NCBI GenBank assembly: GCA_964020085.1
Contig: OZ026597.1
Coordinates: forward strand, 11,174,944 to 11,238,943
Length of the DNA: 64,000 bases
Origin: Micromussa lordhowensis
Taxonomy: Eukaryota > Cnidaria > Anthozoa > Scleractinia > Lobophylliidae
Direction: 5' to 3'
The notes below the pieces were generated by a model. It did no database searches, was not told the origin of the DNA, and worked only from the letters and a program-made list of their open reading frames with translations. Of the stretch, positions 32,701 to 45,866 are shown piece after piece; position 1 is the stretch's first letter, and each line of letters opens with the position of its first letter. Both the position numbers and the translations under genes were made by a program.

Positions 32701-35700
32701 TTGTTTATTTTGCGCCAACAATGGCAGCTGTTTGTTTATTTTGTGCCAACAATGACAGCTGTTTGTTTATTTTGCGCCAACAATGGAGCTGTTTGTTTAT
32801 TTTGCGCTAACAATGACAGCTGTTTGTTTATTTTGCGCCAACAATGACAGCTGTTTGTTTATTTCGCGCCAACAATAACAGCTGTTTGTTTATTTCGCGC
32901 CACAAAGACAGCTGTTTGTTTATTTTGCGCCAACAATGGCAGCTGTTTGTTTATTTTGCGCCAACAATGGCAGCTGTTTGTTTATTTTGCGCCAACAATG
33001 GCAGCTGTTTGTTTATTTTGCGCCAACAATGACAGCTGTTTGTTTATTTCGCGCCAGCAATGGCAGCTGTTTGTTTATTTTGCGCTAACAATGACAGCTG
33101 TTTGTTTTTTTTGCGCCAACAATGACAGCTGTTTGTTTATTTTGCGCCAACAATGGCAGCTGTTTGTTTATTTTGCGCCAACAATGACAGCTGTTTGTTT
33201 TTTTTGCGCCAACAATGGCAGCTGTTTGTTTATTTTGCGCCAACAATGGCAGCTGTTTGTTTATTTTGCGCCAACAATGGCAGCTATTTGTTTATTTTGC
33301 GCCAACAATGACAGCTGTTTGTTTATCTCGCGCCAACAATGACAGCTGTTTGTTTATTTCGCGCCAACAATGGCAGCTGTTTGTTTATTTTGCGCCAACA
33401 ATGACACCTGTTTGTTTATTTTGCGCCAACAATGGCAGCTGTTTGTTTATTTTGCGCTAACAATGACAGCTGTTTGTTTATTTTGCGCCAACAATGACAG
33501 CTGTTTGTTTATTTTGCGCCAACAATGACAGCTGTTTGTTTATTTCGCGCCACCAAAGGCAGCTGTTTGTTTATTTTGCGCCAACAATGGCAGCTGTTTG
33601 TTTATTTTGCGCCAACAATGGCAGCTGTTTGTTTATTTTGCGCCAACAATGGCAGCTGTTTGTTTATTTTGCGCCAACAATGACAGCTGTTTGTTTATTT
33701 TGCGCCAACAATGGCAGCTGTTTGTTTATTTTGCGCCAACAATGACAACTGTTTGTTTATTTTGCGCCAACAATGGCAGCTGTTTGTTTATTTTGCGCTA
33801 ACAATGACAGCTGTTTGTTTATTTTGCGCCAACAATGACAGCTGTTTGTTTATTTTGCGCCAACAATGGCAGCTGTTTGTTTATTTTGCGCCAACAATGA
33901 CACCTGTTTGTTTATTTTGCGCCAACAATGGCAGCTGTTTGTTTATTTTGCGCCAACAATGACAGCTCTTTTTGTTTATTTTGTGCCAACAATGACAACT
34001 GTTTTGTTTGTTTTGCGCCAAGAATGACATTTGCTTGGTTTCTTTTGCGCCAACAATGACAGCTGTTTTGTTTATTTTGCGCCAACAATGACAGCTGTTT
34101 TTGTTTATTTTGTGCCAACAATGACAGCTGTTTTGTTTATTTTGCGCCAACAATGACAGCTGTTTTGTTTATTTTGAGCCAACATATACAGCTGTTTTGT
34201 TTATTTTGCCCCAATAATGACAGCTGTTTTGTTTATTTCGCGCCAACAATTACAGCTGTTTTGTTTGTTTTGCGCCAACAATGACAGCTGTTTTTTTTAT
34301 TTTGCGCGAACAATGACAGCTGTTTTGTTTATTTCGCGCCAACAATGACAGCTGTTTTGTTTATTTTGCGCCAACAATGACAGCTGTTTTGTTTATTTTG
34401 CGCCAACAATGACAGCTGTTTTGTTTATTTTGCGCCAACAATGACAGCTGTTTTGTTTTTTTCGCGCCAACAATCGCGCCATTAGCTGTTTTGTTTATTT
34501 TGCGCCAACAGTGACAGGTGTTTTGTTTGTTTTGCGCCAACAATGACAGCTGTTTTGTTTATTTTAAGCCAACATGTACAGCTGTTTTGTTTATTTTTCG
34601 CCAATAATGACAGCTGTTCTGTTTATTTTGCGCCAACAATGACAGCTGTTTTGTTTATTTTAAGCCAACTATGTCGGCTGTTTTGTTTATTTTGCGCCGA
34701 CAATGACAGCTGTTTTGTTTATTTCGCGCCAACAATTACCGCTGTTTTGTTTATTTCGCGTCAACAATTACAGCTGTTTTGTTTATTTTGCGCCAACAAT
34801 GACAGCTTTTTTGTTTATTTTGCGCCGAGAATGACTGCTGTTTTGTTTATTTTGCGCCGACAATGACAGCTTTTTTGTTTATTTCGCGCCAACAATTACC
34901 GCTGTTTTGTTTATTACGCGCCAACAATTACAGCTGTTTTGTTTATTTTGCGCCAACAATGACAGCTGTTTTGTTTATTTTGCAACAACAATTACAGCTC
35001 TTTTGTTTATTTTGCGCCAACAATGACAGCTGTTTTATTTATTTTGCGCAGCAATGACAGCTGTTTTGTTTATTTTGCGCCAACAATGACAGCTGTTTTG
35101 TTTATTTCGCGCCAACTATTACAGCTGTTTTGTTTTTTTTGCGCCAACAATGAGAGCTGTTTTGTTTATTTTCCGCCTACAATGACAGCTGTTTTGTTTA
35201 TTTTGCACCAACAATGACAGCTGTTTTGTTAATTTCGCAACAACAATGACAGCTGTTTTGTTTATTTTGCGCCAACAATGAGAGCTGTTTTGTCTATTTT
35301 GGGCCAACAATGACAGTTGGTATGTTTATTTCGCGCCAACAATGACAGCTGTTTTGTTTATTTTGCGCCAACAATTACAGCTGTTTAGTTTCTTTTGCGC
35401 CAACAATGACAGCTTTTGTGTTTATTTTCCGCCAACACTCACAGCTGTTTTGTTTATTTTGCGCCAACAATGACAGCTGTTTTGTTTATATTGCGCCAAC
35501 AATGACAGCTGTTTTGTTTGTTTTGCGCTAACAATAACAGCTGTTTTGTTTATTTTGCGCCAACAATGACAGCTGTTTTGTTTATTTTGCGCCAGCAACG
35601 ACAGCTGTTTTCTTTATTTTGCGCCAACAATGACAGCTTTTTTGTTTCTTTCTCGCCAACACTGACAGCTGTTTTTTTTTTTTTGCGCCACCAAAGACAG

Positions 35701-36128
35701 CTTTTTTGTTATGTTTGTTTTGCGCCAACAATGACAGCTGTTTTGTTTATTTTGCGCCAACAATGACAGCTGATTTGTTTATTTTGCGCCAACAATGACA
35801 GCTGTTGTTTTTATATCGCGCCAACACTTACAGCTTTTTTGTTTATTTTGCGCCAACAATGCCAGCTGATTTTTTTATTTTGCGCCAACAATGACAGCTG
35901 TTGTGTTTATATCGCGCCAACAATTACAGCTTTTTTGTTTATTTCACGCCAACAATGACAGCTGTTTTGTTTATTTTGCGCCAACAATGACAGCTGTTTT
36001 GTTTATTTCGGGCCAACAATGACAGCTGTTTTGTTTATTTTGCGCCAACAATGACAGCTGTTTTGTTTATTTCGCGCGAGCAATGACAGCTGTTTTGTTT
36101 ATTTCGCGCCAACAGTGACAGCTGTTTT
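26773..36128. repeat. Array 3, copy 1: 31/32-bp minisatellite
   Basis: About 9.36 kb of tandem units with core gtttattttgcgccaacaat. Two subfamilies are spatially sorted. A 32-bp form (TTTTG, mostly ATGACAG) fills both ends, about 26773-28660 and 33966-36128. A 31-bp form (TTTG, often ATGGCAG) fills the centre, about 28660-33966. The 31-bp unit has no stop in the forward frames, so translation cycles through all three frames every 93 bp and gives fake proteins with a 31-residue period. Confidence 0.95.
29399..31290. repeat. Higher-order repeat of 473 bp within array 3, copy 1
   Basis: The irregular junction gctgttagctgtttg occurs at 29871, 30344 and 30817, exactly 473 bp apart. Neighbouring variant units (gcggcaacaatgaga, ttgcgccaagaatgaca) recur with the same spacing. 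473 equals 15 units of 31 plus an extra 8 bases. Confidence 0.85.
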
Positions 36129-36640
36129 AACACTCAATCATTTAGAAACAAACTTGATCAAAGAAATCTGAACTTTTAATTCTCAACGCTTTTATGTCTT
36201 GTTTCATGGGTATTTCACATACTCCGAGAGAAATTTTGCTTGATTTATGTCATATTCACATACTGCTAAGAGGTTGCCGTTATTTTTCCTTGTTTTTCTG
36301 ATACACTAGAAAAGTTGTGTGCTATTTCTTATCTGTTTTCACTAACGCGGAATCCATTTACGTATTGCAGTTTTCATGGTGATGGAAAATTGTCTAAATT
36401 TAATGATATTTTATAAAACAATTTTGCAGTATTTATTATACCCCCTTTTAAATTATGATTTTCAAGCTTAATTGAAGCCTATATCATATACTATCATTTT
36501 CGACGTCAAATCGTAAATAGAAAGCCTTCAAAATTTGTGTATACGCTCAACAGGTATAAGAATCGAATAGGATATTTTCATCAATTAAAAAATACTCTGA
36601 AAATGCTCTATGACTGTAAAGGATCAGAGGGGAAAATTCT
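36129..36640. other. Junction between macro-repeat copies and left flank of array 1, copy 2
   Basis: 36129-36262 has no match to the left border of copy 1. From 36263 (ctgctaagag) the sequence matches 8921 onward. No gene is seen. This is the segment to test when deciding whether the macro-repeat is real. Confidence 0.75.
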
Positions 36641-36956
36641 GAGGTATAACATCCATACCACAGACCTGAGGTAAAACATCCATACCACAGACCTGAGGTA
36701 TAACATCCATACCACAGACCTAAAGTGTAACATCCATACCACAGACCTGAGGTATAATATCCATACCTCAGACCTGTGGTATAACATCCATATCTCAGAG
36801 CTGAGGTATAACATCCATACCACAGACCTGAGGTATAACATCCATACCTCAGACCTGTGGTATAACATCCATACCACAGACCTGAGGTATAATATCCATA
36901 CCTCAGACCTGTGGTATAACATCCATACTTCAGAGCTGAGGTATAACATCCATACC
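36641..36956. repeat. Array 1, copy 2: 27-bp minisatellite
   Basis: About 12 units, ending in the same inverted hairpin unit (36942-36974) as copy 1. Several units carry the inverted core cctcagacctgtggtat. Confidence 0.95.
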
Positions 36957-37454
36957 AGGGGTACGGATGTTATGGCGATGATTTTTGTCGATAACTAAAC
37001 GCTGACGTCATTTTCGAACATGTGCAACAAATTCAGAACTGTTGTTTTGAGGTTTGCTGAAGAACTTGAAAAAGGATTGAGATCCTTTGCTTGAGTTCGA
37101 AATTCCAATGTTCTTGAGAAATTTAATTTTCACTCTATATTATCTAACAACAATCGATATGATACGTATTTTGAGTACTTTGAAATGCGCAGTATCGCAT
37201 TTAAGTGAAGGAACCGTTGATTGAAGAACACTCACACTACATCTAGTTTTAATGTTATCTTCGTTTTTTGTCAACCACTGTTTTGTGCTTGTATTTCTGA
37301 GATACAAAGGGTGAATAAACTAGTAATATTTTGTTAGAACGTTGGAATTTCATTTTAAGACTTCCGGCTAAATAGGTATAGATTAAGAGAACTTTTAAAA
37401 ATCTTTCAAGACATATCGTCACTTTTATAGGACTCAAATATGTTCTAAACAGCT

Positions 37455-39109
37455 CTATATTTGGTATGTCTTGATTTCCCTTAGTATTTTCTCTCGTATC
37501 AGTGGTCTCGCTTCTGGAAAAATGCAATGCCTTCCCAGTTTGACTGTAGCCTTTATTGCTGAGCCTACAAAGAAAGAGATTTTAGTTAATGTTAAATCCT
37601 ATCATCTTTAACACAAAAGATTGAAATAGTACTATATTGGAGAGTGATGGGCTAAGAATGATGGGATAGAATGGTCCAGTTTTTCGCAGCTCATAAATTA
37701 AAGCTTAATTATGTGTTGGTGAAGGGAAACAAAATTGACTTATTCTTCTCCTGGTTGGCGTAGTATCACAATGGGAACATACTTGAGATGCCTAATGCTC
37801 ATGATGTAAGAACTAAATAATGGGAGTCATAATGTTTTTAATAGTTCGAAGTATTGCCTCACTAGCTCAGATGCTGTACGATGCAAGGCACGTTCTGAGT
37901 CTCACCTTTCACTGAATTCTGCACAACAATGACATAGTCAGATGGTTGGCTGTAGTGACACACAATAAATCCATAGAGAGCTTCTGTTTTTCCTTCCGGA
38001 AAGGCCCACAAGTTGTGTTTCGATTCATTTGAATCCCAGCATCCACGAGGCCCACTTGCTGGTTTTTCTTTAAGCCAGTGACCAAGCACTACCGGCGTAA
38101 CGGTTTCTGTTAGCGCGTTTGGATCTAAAAGGAAAAATATCCACAATTTTCATAAATACATACTGTGGAAACGTGGCAAAGTGGGATAATCATCATTAAA
38201 ATGTTACATACTTTACATCTGGATGGCTTCTTAAAAAGTTACCTGCGCTTGAAGTAGCACTAGATCAATTGCTATCTTTCTCGTATTTCAAGATTTTTTT
38301 TATATTTCAGGAGAGCATAATACTTTGAGAAACAATAAGTTTTCACTCTGGCTTTACTGAAAAAAGAGTGGCTCTAAGATAAGAATTAGCTTCCCCCTTC
38401 TACTGTCTTTATTTTAATGCTTATATATGTGGCAAAGTATGGTCCACATTGAACTTAAACTTGGACCATGATGATTTTTTTTAATGTGACTTGTTTTTGG
38501 ATCTATGCCATTCATAATATAGTCACTGGAAAGCTCCATTTTCACCTCAGTTTGCACTACGCTATCGTGTGTTAGAGCCTATTGCCTAGATTGAGGAGCC
38601 GGTCATTTCCCTCCTACACATGTACAGTACATCGCAAAAAGAAATTGCAGCCGGAAAAACTACATTACCTTTGTCCTTTTTGTCCTGCTCATAATAAAAG
38701 GCACTTTCGATAAAGGGACAAATCATTTTAATATAATGTTTGACTCTTTCTTGTTGGTCAAAGGAACACAAAACGACCACACTGTAACCACGCAATTTGT
38801 TCCTGCAGTTGACGGAATTAAAAAATGCTCCCAGTGTCGCTATGTGCTGTTCAAGCCATTCCTGTGAATGAATGAATGAAATTCGAGAGAAGTGATACTA
38901 CTTAAAAATTATTCCACTCGCGCTTGTTGGACATTGAGATGATAACTATCCAACGAGATGCGTAGCGTCTCAAGGCTATAAATAAACAATAGTCTCCATT
39001 TGGCGCGAAAATATGCTAGGATATTTGTCCGCGGACATTATCTGTTCCGAGAAGCGAACAGTTTTCCGAGAGCGCAGCTCGAGGAAAAATGTGAGCTTCG
39101 AGGAACAGA

Positions 39110-39145
<36 letters not shown>

Positions 39146-39551
39146 CCCAAATGGAGACTATCGTGTTTATTATCCTTCAAATCTTTTACGCAACGCGCGC
39201 AGATTTGAAAATCGGGGTATATTCTCTGATATTCCCCAGTTTTAGTTGGGGAATATTTGGTCACGTGACGGGTTTGGACCAATCGCGCGCGAGCGAAAAT
39301 ATTTGATGGATTATAATAAACAAATATCCAACAAGCGCGAGTGCAATAATTTTTTTATCAAAAAAGCTCCTTAGATATAGAAAACTAAAATGAACCAATT
39401 ACGTTAAAAGTGCAGCCCGCTGTGCATATTATTGAACCGTCGAACGAGAAAACCTGGGGACGAGATTGCGTTATTTTTGGTCAGTAGAACAACAAAGCGC
39501 GAAATGGAGAAGCTATTTTCAGTTAAAAGCGGGGAAATATCTTGAACGAAT

Positions 39552-39586
<35 letters not shown>

Positions 39587-41870
39587 CTGAAAAATTCTGC
39601 AGATCTCGGAGGGTGTTATCCACCTCGGCAGCAACTAATTACAAAATTTGCACTGGCAGAAGTGATCATCCCAACTGTTAGTCACATTTTAGCATGTCAT
39701 TGAGAATGTATAAATATAAAAAGAGGCTCACTTGTAAACAAAAACAGCGCAGGGATTTCGAATACACACAGTTTATCCGCATACCTCTGACATTTCCACT
39801 ATAATCAATGAGGCCCCTGGAAATTCTTTGAGATGGTCCTCCTTTCTAATGTCAGTTGCAGACAGTTCCAGTCCCTGACTAAAAATCGTGACAGCTACTG
39901 CGGCTGTAGGACTGGCATTGAAAGGGATGACAGTTGCCTCGTCGCCTGTTCGTATAGTTTCCACCCGGTTTGGAGGGAAAGCACAGAAAGCATCTAATTT
40001 TTCCTAAAAGTAGTCAGAATCTATCAGAAAACATCTACAACAATTATTTTACATTTTGATTGTGGTTATTTTGCGCGTTACAAACATTACTTATTATTAC
40101 TATTAATCATTACTTATTTTATTAGGCATTACTTATTTATGTCTGACTACACATATCCGTCAGGGAGTTTGAACAAGATGGCTAAAAGCAATAGAGTGCA
40201 AATCACGTTTCAATAGGGTATTACAGTACTTGCGGAATATCAGTTAAGTCCTGCGTAACGTGGATTTAATGTTGAATCCGTGAGCCACAAAAACTTGTAC
40301 CGGCAATACACTTGATTACTCATTTACCTTTAGTTCAAGAGGAAGTGCAGATAGGTTCAATTCCAAGTACTTTTCAAGTTTCTCTTCATCCAGGATGTGT
40401 GGATATTGATCCACGGCTTGTTCAAAGTTCTCAAAATGGTGGTGGTTTTTTATTAGACTTCTCAGTTGCTGCATTTTTTTTATTTCGGCGGCCTCGCGAT
40501 ACATACCTTGTAAAGACAACGTTTTGTTTGCCACCTTCGTCAAAAGTTCCAATCGAACTGGGTTAGAAAGATTGCCTTGCAGTCTTTCTACAGTCTAAAA
40601 AAAAGCACCAATACTAGAATACATTATCTGAGCTAAAAATAGGCCAGAATTATATTATTGACTGAATAACCACCAAAACGAGAAAAATGATAGAGAGGAG
40701 AACAAATTAACGGACGGATAAAATGTCACATTTTGATTGGTCTGATAAGAAGATGAAATGGAATGGCGAACGGTCGAGTTGAATGAGAGCAATGCGTACA
40801 GAGAGGGTTAAGAGATCGAGCTTCACCTCTGTTATTTTAAACTTCAATAAGACCTTTAGTTGCACTTACATAACTTCCAAGACCTTCTTTATTAAGCAAA
40901 CAATCGGGCGTGGATATTGCAGACTTTTTAGATCTCTTTTGTCCCGTGAGTTCTCCTCTGCTAAATTTGTCATTTACTTCTTCCAGCTTGTTAAATACGT
41001 CTTGTGAAAGCTTAGTACAAAACCACAAAGCTCCGAGGCGGTTGAAAGTCTGCGAAAATATAACGTGTTACATTAGACGTTTTAACGTGGCCAAAGAGGG
41101 CAACACATCAGCCTTTAGTAAGAATAAGTTAAATGTTCACCAAATGCTGAGTAACTTAGTCCTGAATAACTATGATAATCATAGACCGCGTTGTTATAAT
41201 GAAGCTGAAACCAGTTTATCAGTTAATTAAGACTGTAAGAAAAACAAAATACGAAAAAACAAATAGCTCAGTATAATTTGTATAATAATCTTTGCATCAT
41301 AATTTGCGCTACGATTTTTCTATACCTTGGTGTTGTCTTTGCTGTATGGTTCTTCTAGCAGGTCACACATGCTGGCTTAAAACTCGTTCGGAACTACAGT
41401 TTCCTCGATACCTAGTTCTGTCTCATCTATACCCTTAAAGTCGGCAAATCGCTTCCGACAAAGCTTTGCCTTATTCATGAAAGTCAAAGTATGGGTCCTG
41501 GTTTGGTCTAGCTGATGCTGCACCGCCAGAGCGACTGCCTCCTCGTCGGTCAGTCCAGCATAGATCGTTACATCGCGATTAGCGACAAACCTACAATCCG
41601 CGAAACGCTGATCCGCGACCAGCTCTTGGGAAGCTCTTCTCAGATGGTTATTGCCTAGGGTTTCTAGGCGTAAAGAGGACAAGCCTTCCTTTTTAAATTC
41701 ATCCTTAGACTTAAGTTGCGGGGCTATCACAGGAATTCTTGAGTAAAATCCATTTGGATGTTGGATTATTTTCTCCTCGAGCGCATCAACTGCTTTTGGG
41801 TCGATTTCTCTGATCAGCAATTGCTTTTTTTCTGGGGTAACTAGTTGGCTGACTGGTACAGAGAAGGTTC
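37455..41870 (-). CDS. ParB-like/methyltransferase-like gene, copy 2
   Basis: The exons are 41870-41326, 41049-40870, 40594-40328, 40003-39785, 38861-38669, 38124-37906 and 37564-37455. The third exon is 267 bp and in frame here (89 codons, TVERLQGNLSNPVRLELLTK...), whereas copy 1 lost one base. The in-frame TAA of the ParB exon (41377-41379) is present, so an uninterrupted ParB-methyltransferase protein cannot be made without readthrough or a splice I missed. Replacement differences from copy 1 include Lys to Glu (DALEEK), Thr to Ile (KSAIST) and Ser to Pro (SGPRGC). This is the less damaged copy. Confidence 0.55.
38904..39356. mobile_element. Foldback/MITE-like element, copy 2 (long form)
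   Basis: The same roughly 27-bp inverted ends as 12804-12920 enclose about 340 extra bases. The extra part contains a large hairpin: tagtctccatttggcgcgaa... pairs with ...ttcgccccaaatggagacta over about 59 bp. It also contains a perfect 10-bp stem (atattcccca/tggggaatat). Near-identical words ataaataaacaa and ataataaacaa flank the extra part. That fits either an insertion here or a deletion between direct repeats in copy 1. Confidence 0.7.
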
Positions 41871-42527
41871 CTGAATAAACAGGTCAAAATTTATATTAGA
41901 ATAACCGCTTAAATTAAGCGAGATCATGCAAGTAGATTATGGCATGAAATACAATTTCATATCTAATAGACAGTGTAATAATAAAATCCGATCGTAGGTT
42001 AATTGATTTTAAACAAGAAAGCACAAATTCCTTCATTCAAAAGGTTAACTTCGCGCTAGACCCCTACTATATTCACAGTCGCTCGATTAAGGTTAGGCCT
42101 TTCAATTTAGACTGTATCATTCGTTCATCCTCGCTGTAATTACCTCTCTACTAACATTTGATGAAGGTGAGATCTTCTGATGACTTGTGCAACAAGCGCC
42201 GGAAAAGAAAATCAAAGGGAACTCCTAACATAACCCTACCAAGATTTATCCCGCCATATCCGCCTGTGAATCTTATGATTCTCTGTAATAGCCGTTACCA
42301 AGTATTTGAAATTCTGTTCCTCGTGAAATTTTACGAAACTGGTGCATTGTTGGTCTTTCACGTTTGGGCTGACAATGAGCGAAAAAAAAGCAGAGATAAA
42401 AAACGAACGTAGTGTAACATGCCACATATATCTAACTCACTTATGAACGAAATGCATTAAGTATCACATATAAACGAATACGTATCGCAAAACAGTTTTT
42501 GGGAAGAATGTCAATCATTGGACTTAC

Positions 42528-43100
42528 CAACTTTGCATTCTTCGAATCTCCGCTGAAGGGGTGAAAGGACATCTTTCCGTGGAAGACTTTGAATAATTTC
42601 AGTAGCATCCGGCTCAGGCAATCTTCTTTTTCGAATTCTTGTTGCTTAGATGTGCAAGGAGTATCGACGGCAGCATTGTTTCCATCACTGTTGCCAATAT
42701 CTGGCGTTACTGGCTGTTGATAGGTCTTAGAGGCAGAACCACTGTTTGGAGTGCCACTTCGTGTTGTTTGGCTTATTTCCGAACTTGGAACAACATCGAC
42801 ACTATGAGATGATGGTGACCGCCTTGAGTTTGATACAGAGGGCTCTTTACTGACAAAGCCTTCCAGTTGTGACTGGAAGCTTGTCGCAGTCGTGCAAATG
42901 GCAAACTCCCCAACCGATTTTGTTTTCACAAAGTTCGAAATTTTAACCGCTTTACCGCCTTTTTCACATCTCACATTCAAAATGTTCTTGCCTCTAGTAG
43001 ACTCTTGGAATGCTGTAATGGGTCCCAATTCGAAGGCCACTTTATCTTTAAGACCAAGGAAAACGTTGTTCTGGTCATCTTTAGTTAAATGCCAAGCCAT
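42528..43100 (-). CDS. Possible first coding exon of the ParB-like gene, copy 2
   Basis: 191 codons, identical to copy 1 except for a Pro to Arg change in the Ser/Thr-rich linker (SQTTRSGT). It has the same donor sequence and the same unresolved phase towards the ParB exon. Confidence 0.55.
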
Positions 43101-44112
43101 TTCTTAATTTTAGATTCTTTTGAAATAGCTCACGTAACACTGAGGTCGGCGTAAAATTAAGATTGGTGTAAAATGAATGGCATCGTATTACTTCCGATGC
43201 AACCGACACATAATCCTTTTTTCTCTGTTTGAGAACAGAGGATAATAGTTCTTATTTTTCTCTGTATAACGTGTGTTCGTAGTAACATGAATCCCTTTGT
43301 GATAACGGGATTGTTTTCCCATTATGATTGTGTAGTGGAGTTCCGCTCACGGAGTATTTCAGCATCTAAGGGTTTGTCGGCTCTCGGGTGATCAACTGCG
43401 CCAAGACGTGGCTATAACGAATAAAATGTCGACATTTTTGCCTAACAAATCAGCACGGGAGCATGCTTAACGTCTGCTATCCGCGTGATTGCCAATGTTT
43501 ATTGTCTTCATTTGTTTAACTTGCGTGATCGTTTATCTTTTTGCCAAAGTGCCGCCATAGAGTTGACACACGCACACACACACACGCAAATATATATCAG
43601 TCATTGCATTTTTCTGGCTCAGGGGTTTTCTTTCTTTCCTCTATCTTGAGTACGAATAAGCCGCAAAGCGAGCCGCCAAGAAGAAAACAGAGGGTTTGAT
43701 CGCGGCTCGATAGATACATTAGCCTCGGTTATTCCTCTCTCCTTTATTTCGCTCGTCGTTTTATCGTGCTACACCCTAATTTCCTTAACACCTGGAAGAA
43801 GTTACATAATTACAACACAATGGAATTAGCAAAAACGCAGGAACTTGTGGTGAAATTTAGACAGCCATTTGTCAATTCATTACAAAAAAATTATTAAATT
43901 AAAATAGTCATTATAACAACAAATACGATAACAAAGACTTCTTGGAGCTGCTGCGCGCAAAGTATGGTGGACTTGGCCGGTTGCATTTCATAATATAAGG
44001 CCGTTTAAATAGCTTTTCGCGCGCAATTAAATGCTAAGACAAGCTTGGACATTACCGTCTTGTGCCAACATTCTGCCAGGCATCTCGTAGGCAGTAAGAA
44101 AGAAAGGTTACG
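43101..44112. promoter_or_regulatory. Divergent intergenic region, copy 2
   Basis: It matches 17106-18121 almost base for base, with one visible 4-bp difference just upstream of the minus-strand ATG (ttaattttag against ttaatttaattttag). Confidence 0.5.
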
Positions 44113-45057
44113 ATGGACGAGTACTCACTGTTGACAACCGAAAAAGAACGCAGTTTTGGCAAAGACCTTGAAAATTCAACCTGTTCTACCAACCAAACGT
44201 GGGAAGAGCTTTCTCTGATATCAGAAGATGAAGGGTTTTCGCTGGTATCTAGCGATAACGAGGACCTAAGCCCAGGTGAGCTCATGGATGAAAAGGACCC
44301 TGCAGAGCATAATGATGGGCCCGGCTGTTCTTTTGTGGCCGACGAATCTCAAAACGATAATACAGCACGCCCATCTGATCTCCGCGCCATGCGTGAACCA
44401 ACGGACCATCCAACGACAGCTACACTCCTGGAATGTGAAGAAACCAGCTCTAGTGATAACGGTATCAGAGTCTGTGGTCCGTCTGATAAAGAAATCGGAG
44501 TCAAGGAAGAAAGACAAAGGTATGTACTGCGAAATGGTAGTCTTGGTGTTCTTCGAACGCTTATAGCAAGTTTGTTCAATGAAATGTTTCGCGTGTTAGG
44601 CTTAGATTTCAACCGTGACTATAATCTGTTGGGTGCATCACCCGGTTTAAAACAATTTCCGCGATCTCACTACGATTTGCTTCTATAGCTAGTTTATCCA
44701 CAAGCAGGGAAACATAACCAAAACAGTCAACATATGAAGAACTGGAAGAATCATACCAAAGAAACCCTTCTTTTAAAACCCAGATCATTTCATAAAAAGG
44801 AATTGTTTCAGCTGTTTCAATTTTGTCTGACTGTAGGAAGAGGACGTCATGATTACTTAGAGCCCAGTGACGCTACCCATCCAAAGGACGCCTCTTCAGA
44901 ATTAAAAGAAAAATATGGCGAAGGCGAAGTCACGGAGGAGATCTGCCCAAATTGTAGCAAAAAATTCCAGTGTTATTCTAAGGGGATTTTTGAAAGCGAA
45001 AATGGCATGTTGCAGTATTTTTGTGACGATATGATTTTGATTTTGCTGAAGAAATAG
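44113..45057 (+). CDS. Acidic N-terminal protein, two-exon model, copy 2
   Basis: Exon 1 is 44113-44519; a possible exon 2 is 44868-45057, with an AATAAA at 45337. Differences from copy 1 include Glu to Gly (SEDEGF) and Tyr to Phe (LQYFCDD). Evidence and doubts are otherwise those of copy 1. Confidence 0.5.
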
Positions 45058-45749
45058 AACCGCGTTAATTGATCATAGTATTAAATGCTTAACACTGTCT
45101 GAATTTACACCGCAAACTGTTTCTGACAAACTGCCGGAAACTAAACTCATTATTTTGCCACCAACATTGTATCGCACGCGGATGCGTGTAGAAATCTGAA
45201 CAAAGGGCTTTCAGTCACGTGGTATTGTAGGATGAACTATCAGTGACGTTATTTGGTATCGGATTTGTTTTATCACGGAACATACTGTCGTGATCGAGTG
45301 GGCGAAGAAAAGTTCACCGGCTTTTTTAATAATTACAATAAAGGTTAATCTAATCTGATTTGAAGAGCTTTAACATTTTGTTCTCGCAAGTTTTCTCTTA
45401 CGATTTTTCTCACCCGAATCGTTGATATTTTGAAATCTGCCAGACTGAACCAAATTTAAACCAATTAGCTGCAATTAATAGCTTGCGTGCAGATGTCTCT
45501 TGTCTCGTTTGCTGTGATACGAGACCTCTGCAACCATATGAACGCAGACTCAGGTTCAAATTTTATCGGTGAATATCTTTAAATAACGCAAATAATGTGA
45601 CGTGAGACAATTCAACTTATAACAAAATCAAGCCAAGCTCCCACCCCCACTCACTCCCAGACAAAGCTGCTGGTGAAGTAGCTCTTCTATCATCAATACA
45701 ATAGGCAACAACGGTTTCAAAAATTTACAATGTAATATATTTTTCTTAG

Positions 45750-45866
45750 GAATTCAAGATTGGACTTCATTGAGAGGGAAGAAAATTTTCTTGGAAACAA
45801 ACCAGAATTGCGACAGACTTGTTGAGGACATAAAAAGTCTTGGCGGATCCATTAGTCAATTTAAGG
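45750..45866 (+). CDS. BRCT/Dbf4-like exon, copy 2
   Basis: Same exon as 19759-19875. The donor region reads TTTAAGGGTGTC instead of TTTAAAGGTGTC; a GT donor remains available. Confidence 0.4.

Larger units (their letters stand above)
8921..36262. repeat. 27-kb macro-repeat, copy 1
   Basis: From 8921 onward the sequence recurs at 36263 in the same order and orientation. The order is left flank, array 1, minus-strand gene, plus-strand gene, array 2, spacer, array 3. The start-to-start distance is about 27,342 bp. In the non-array parts identity is very high, with differences limited to scattered single bases, small indels and two larger copy-specific segments. Confidence 0.9.

Noticed and set aside
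30388..35310. Minus-strand frames in array 3 (LLAQNKQTAAIVGAK type)
   Set aside because: Reverse-strand reading of the same minisatellite, with no independent support.
26773..36128. CRISPR array
   Set aside because: The repeats are directly adjacent without unique spacers, and the genome context is eukaryotic.
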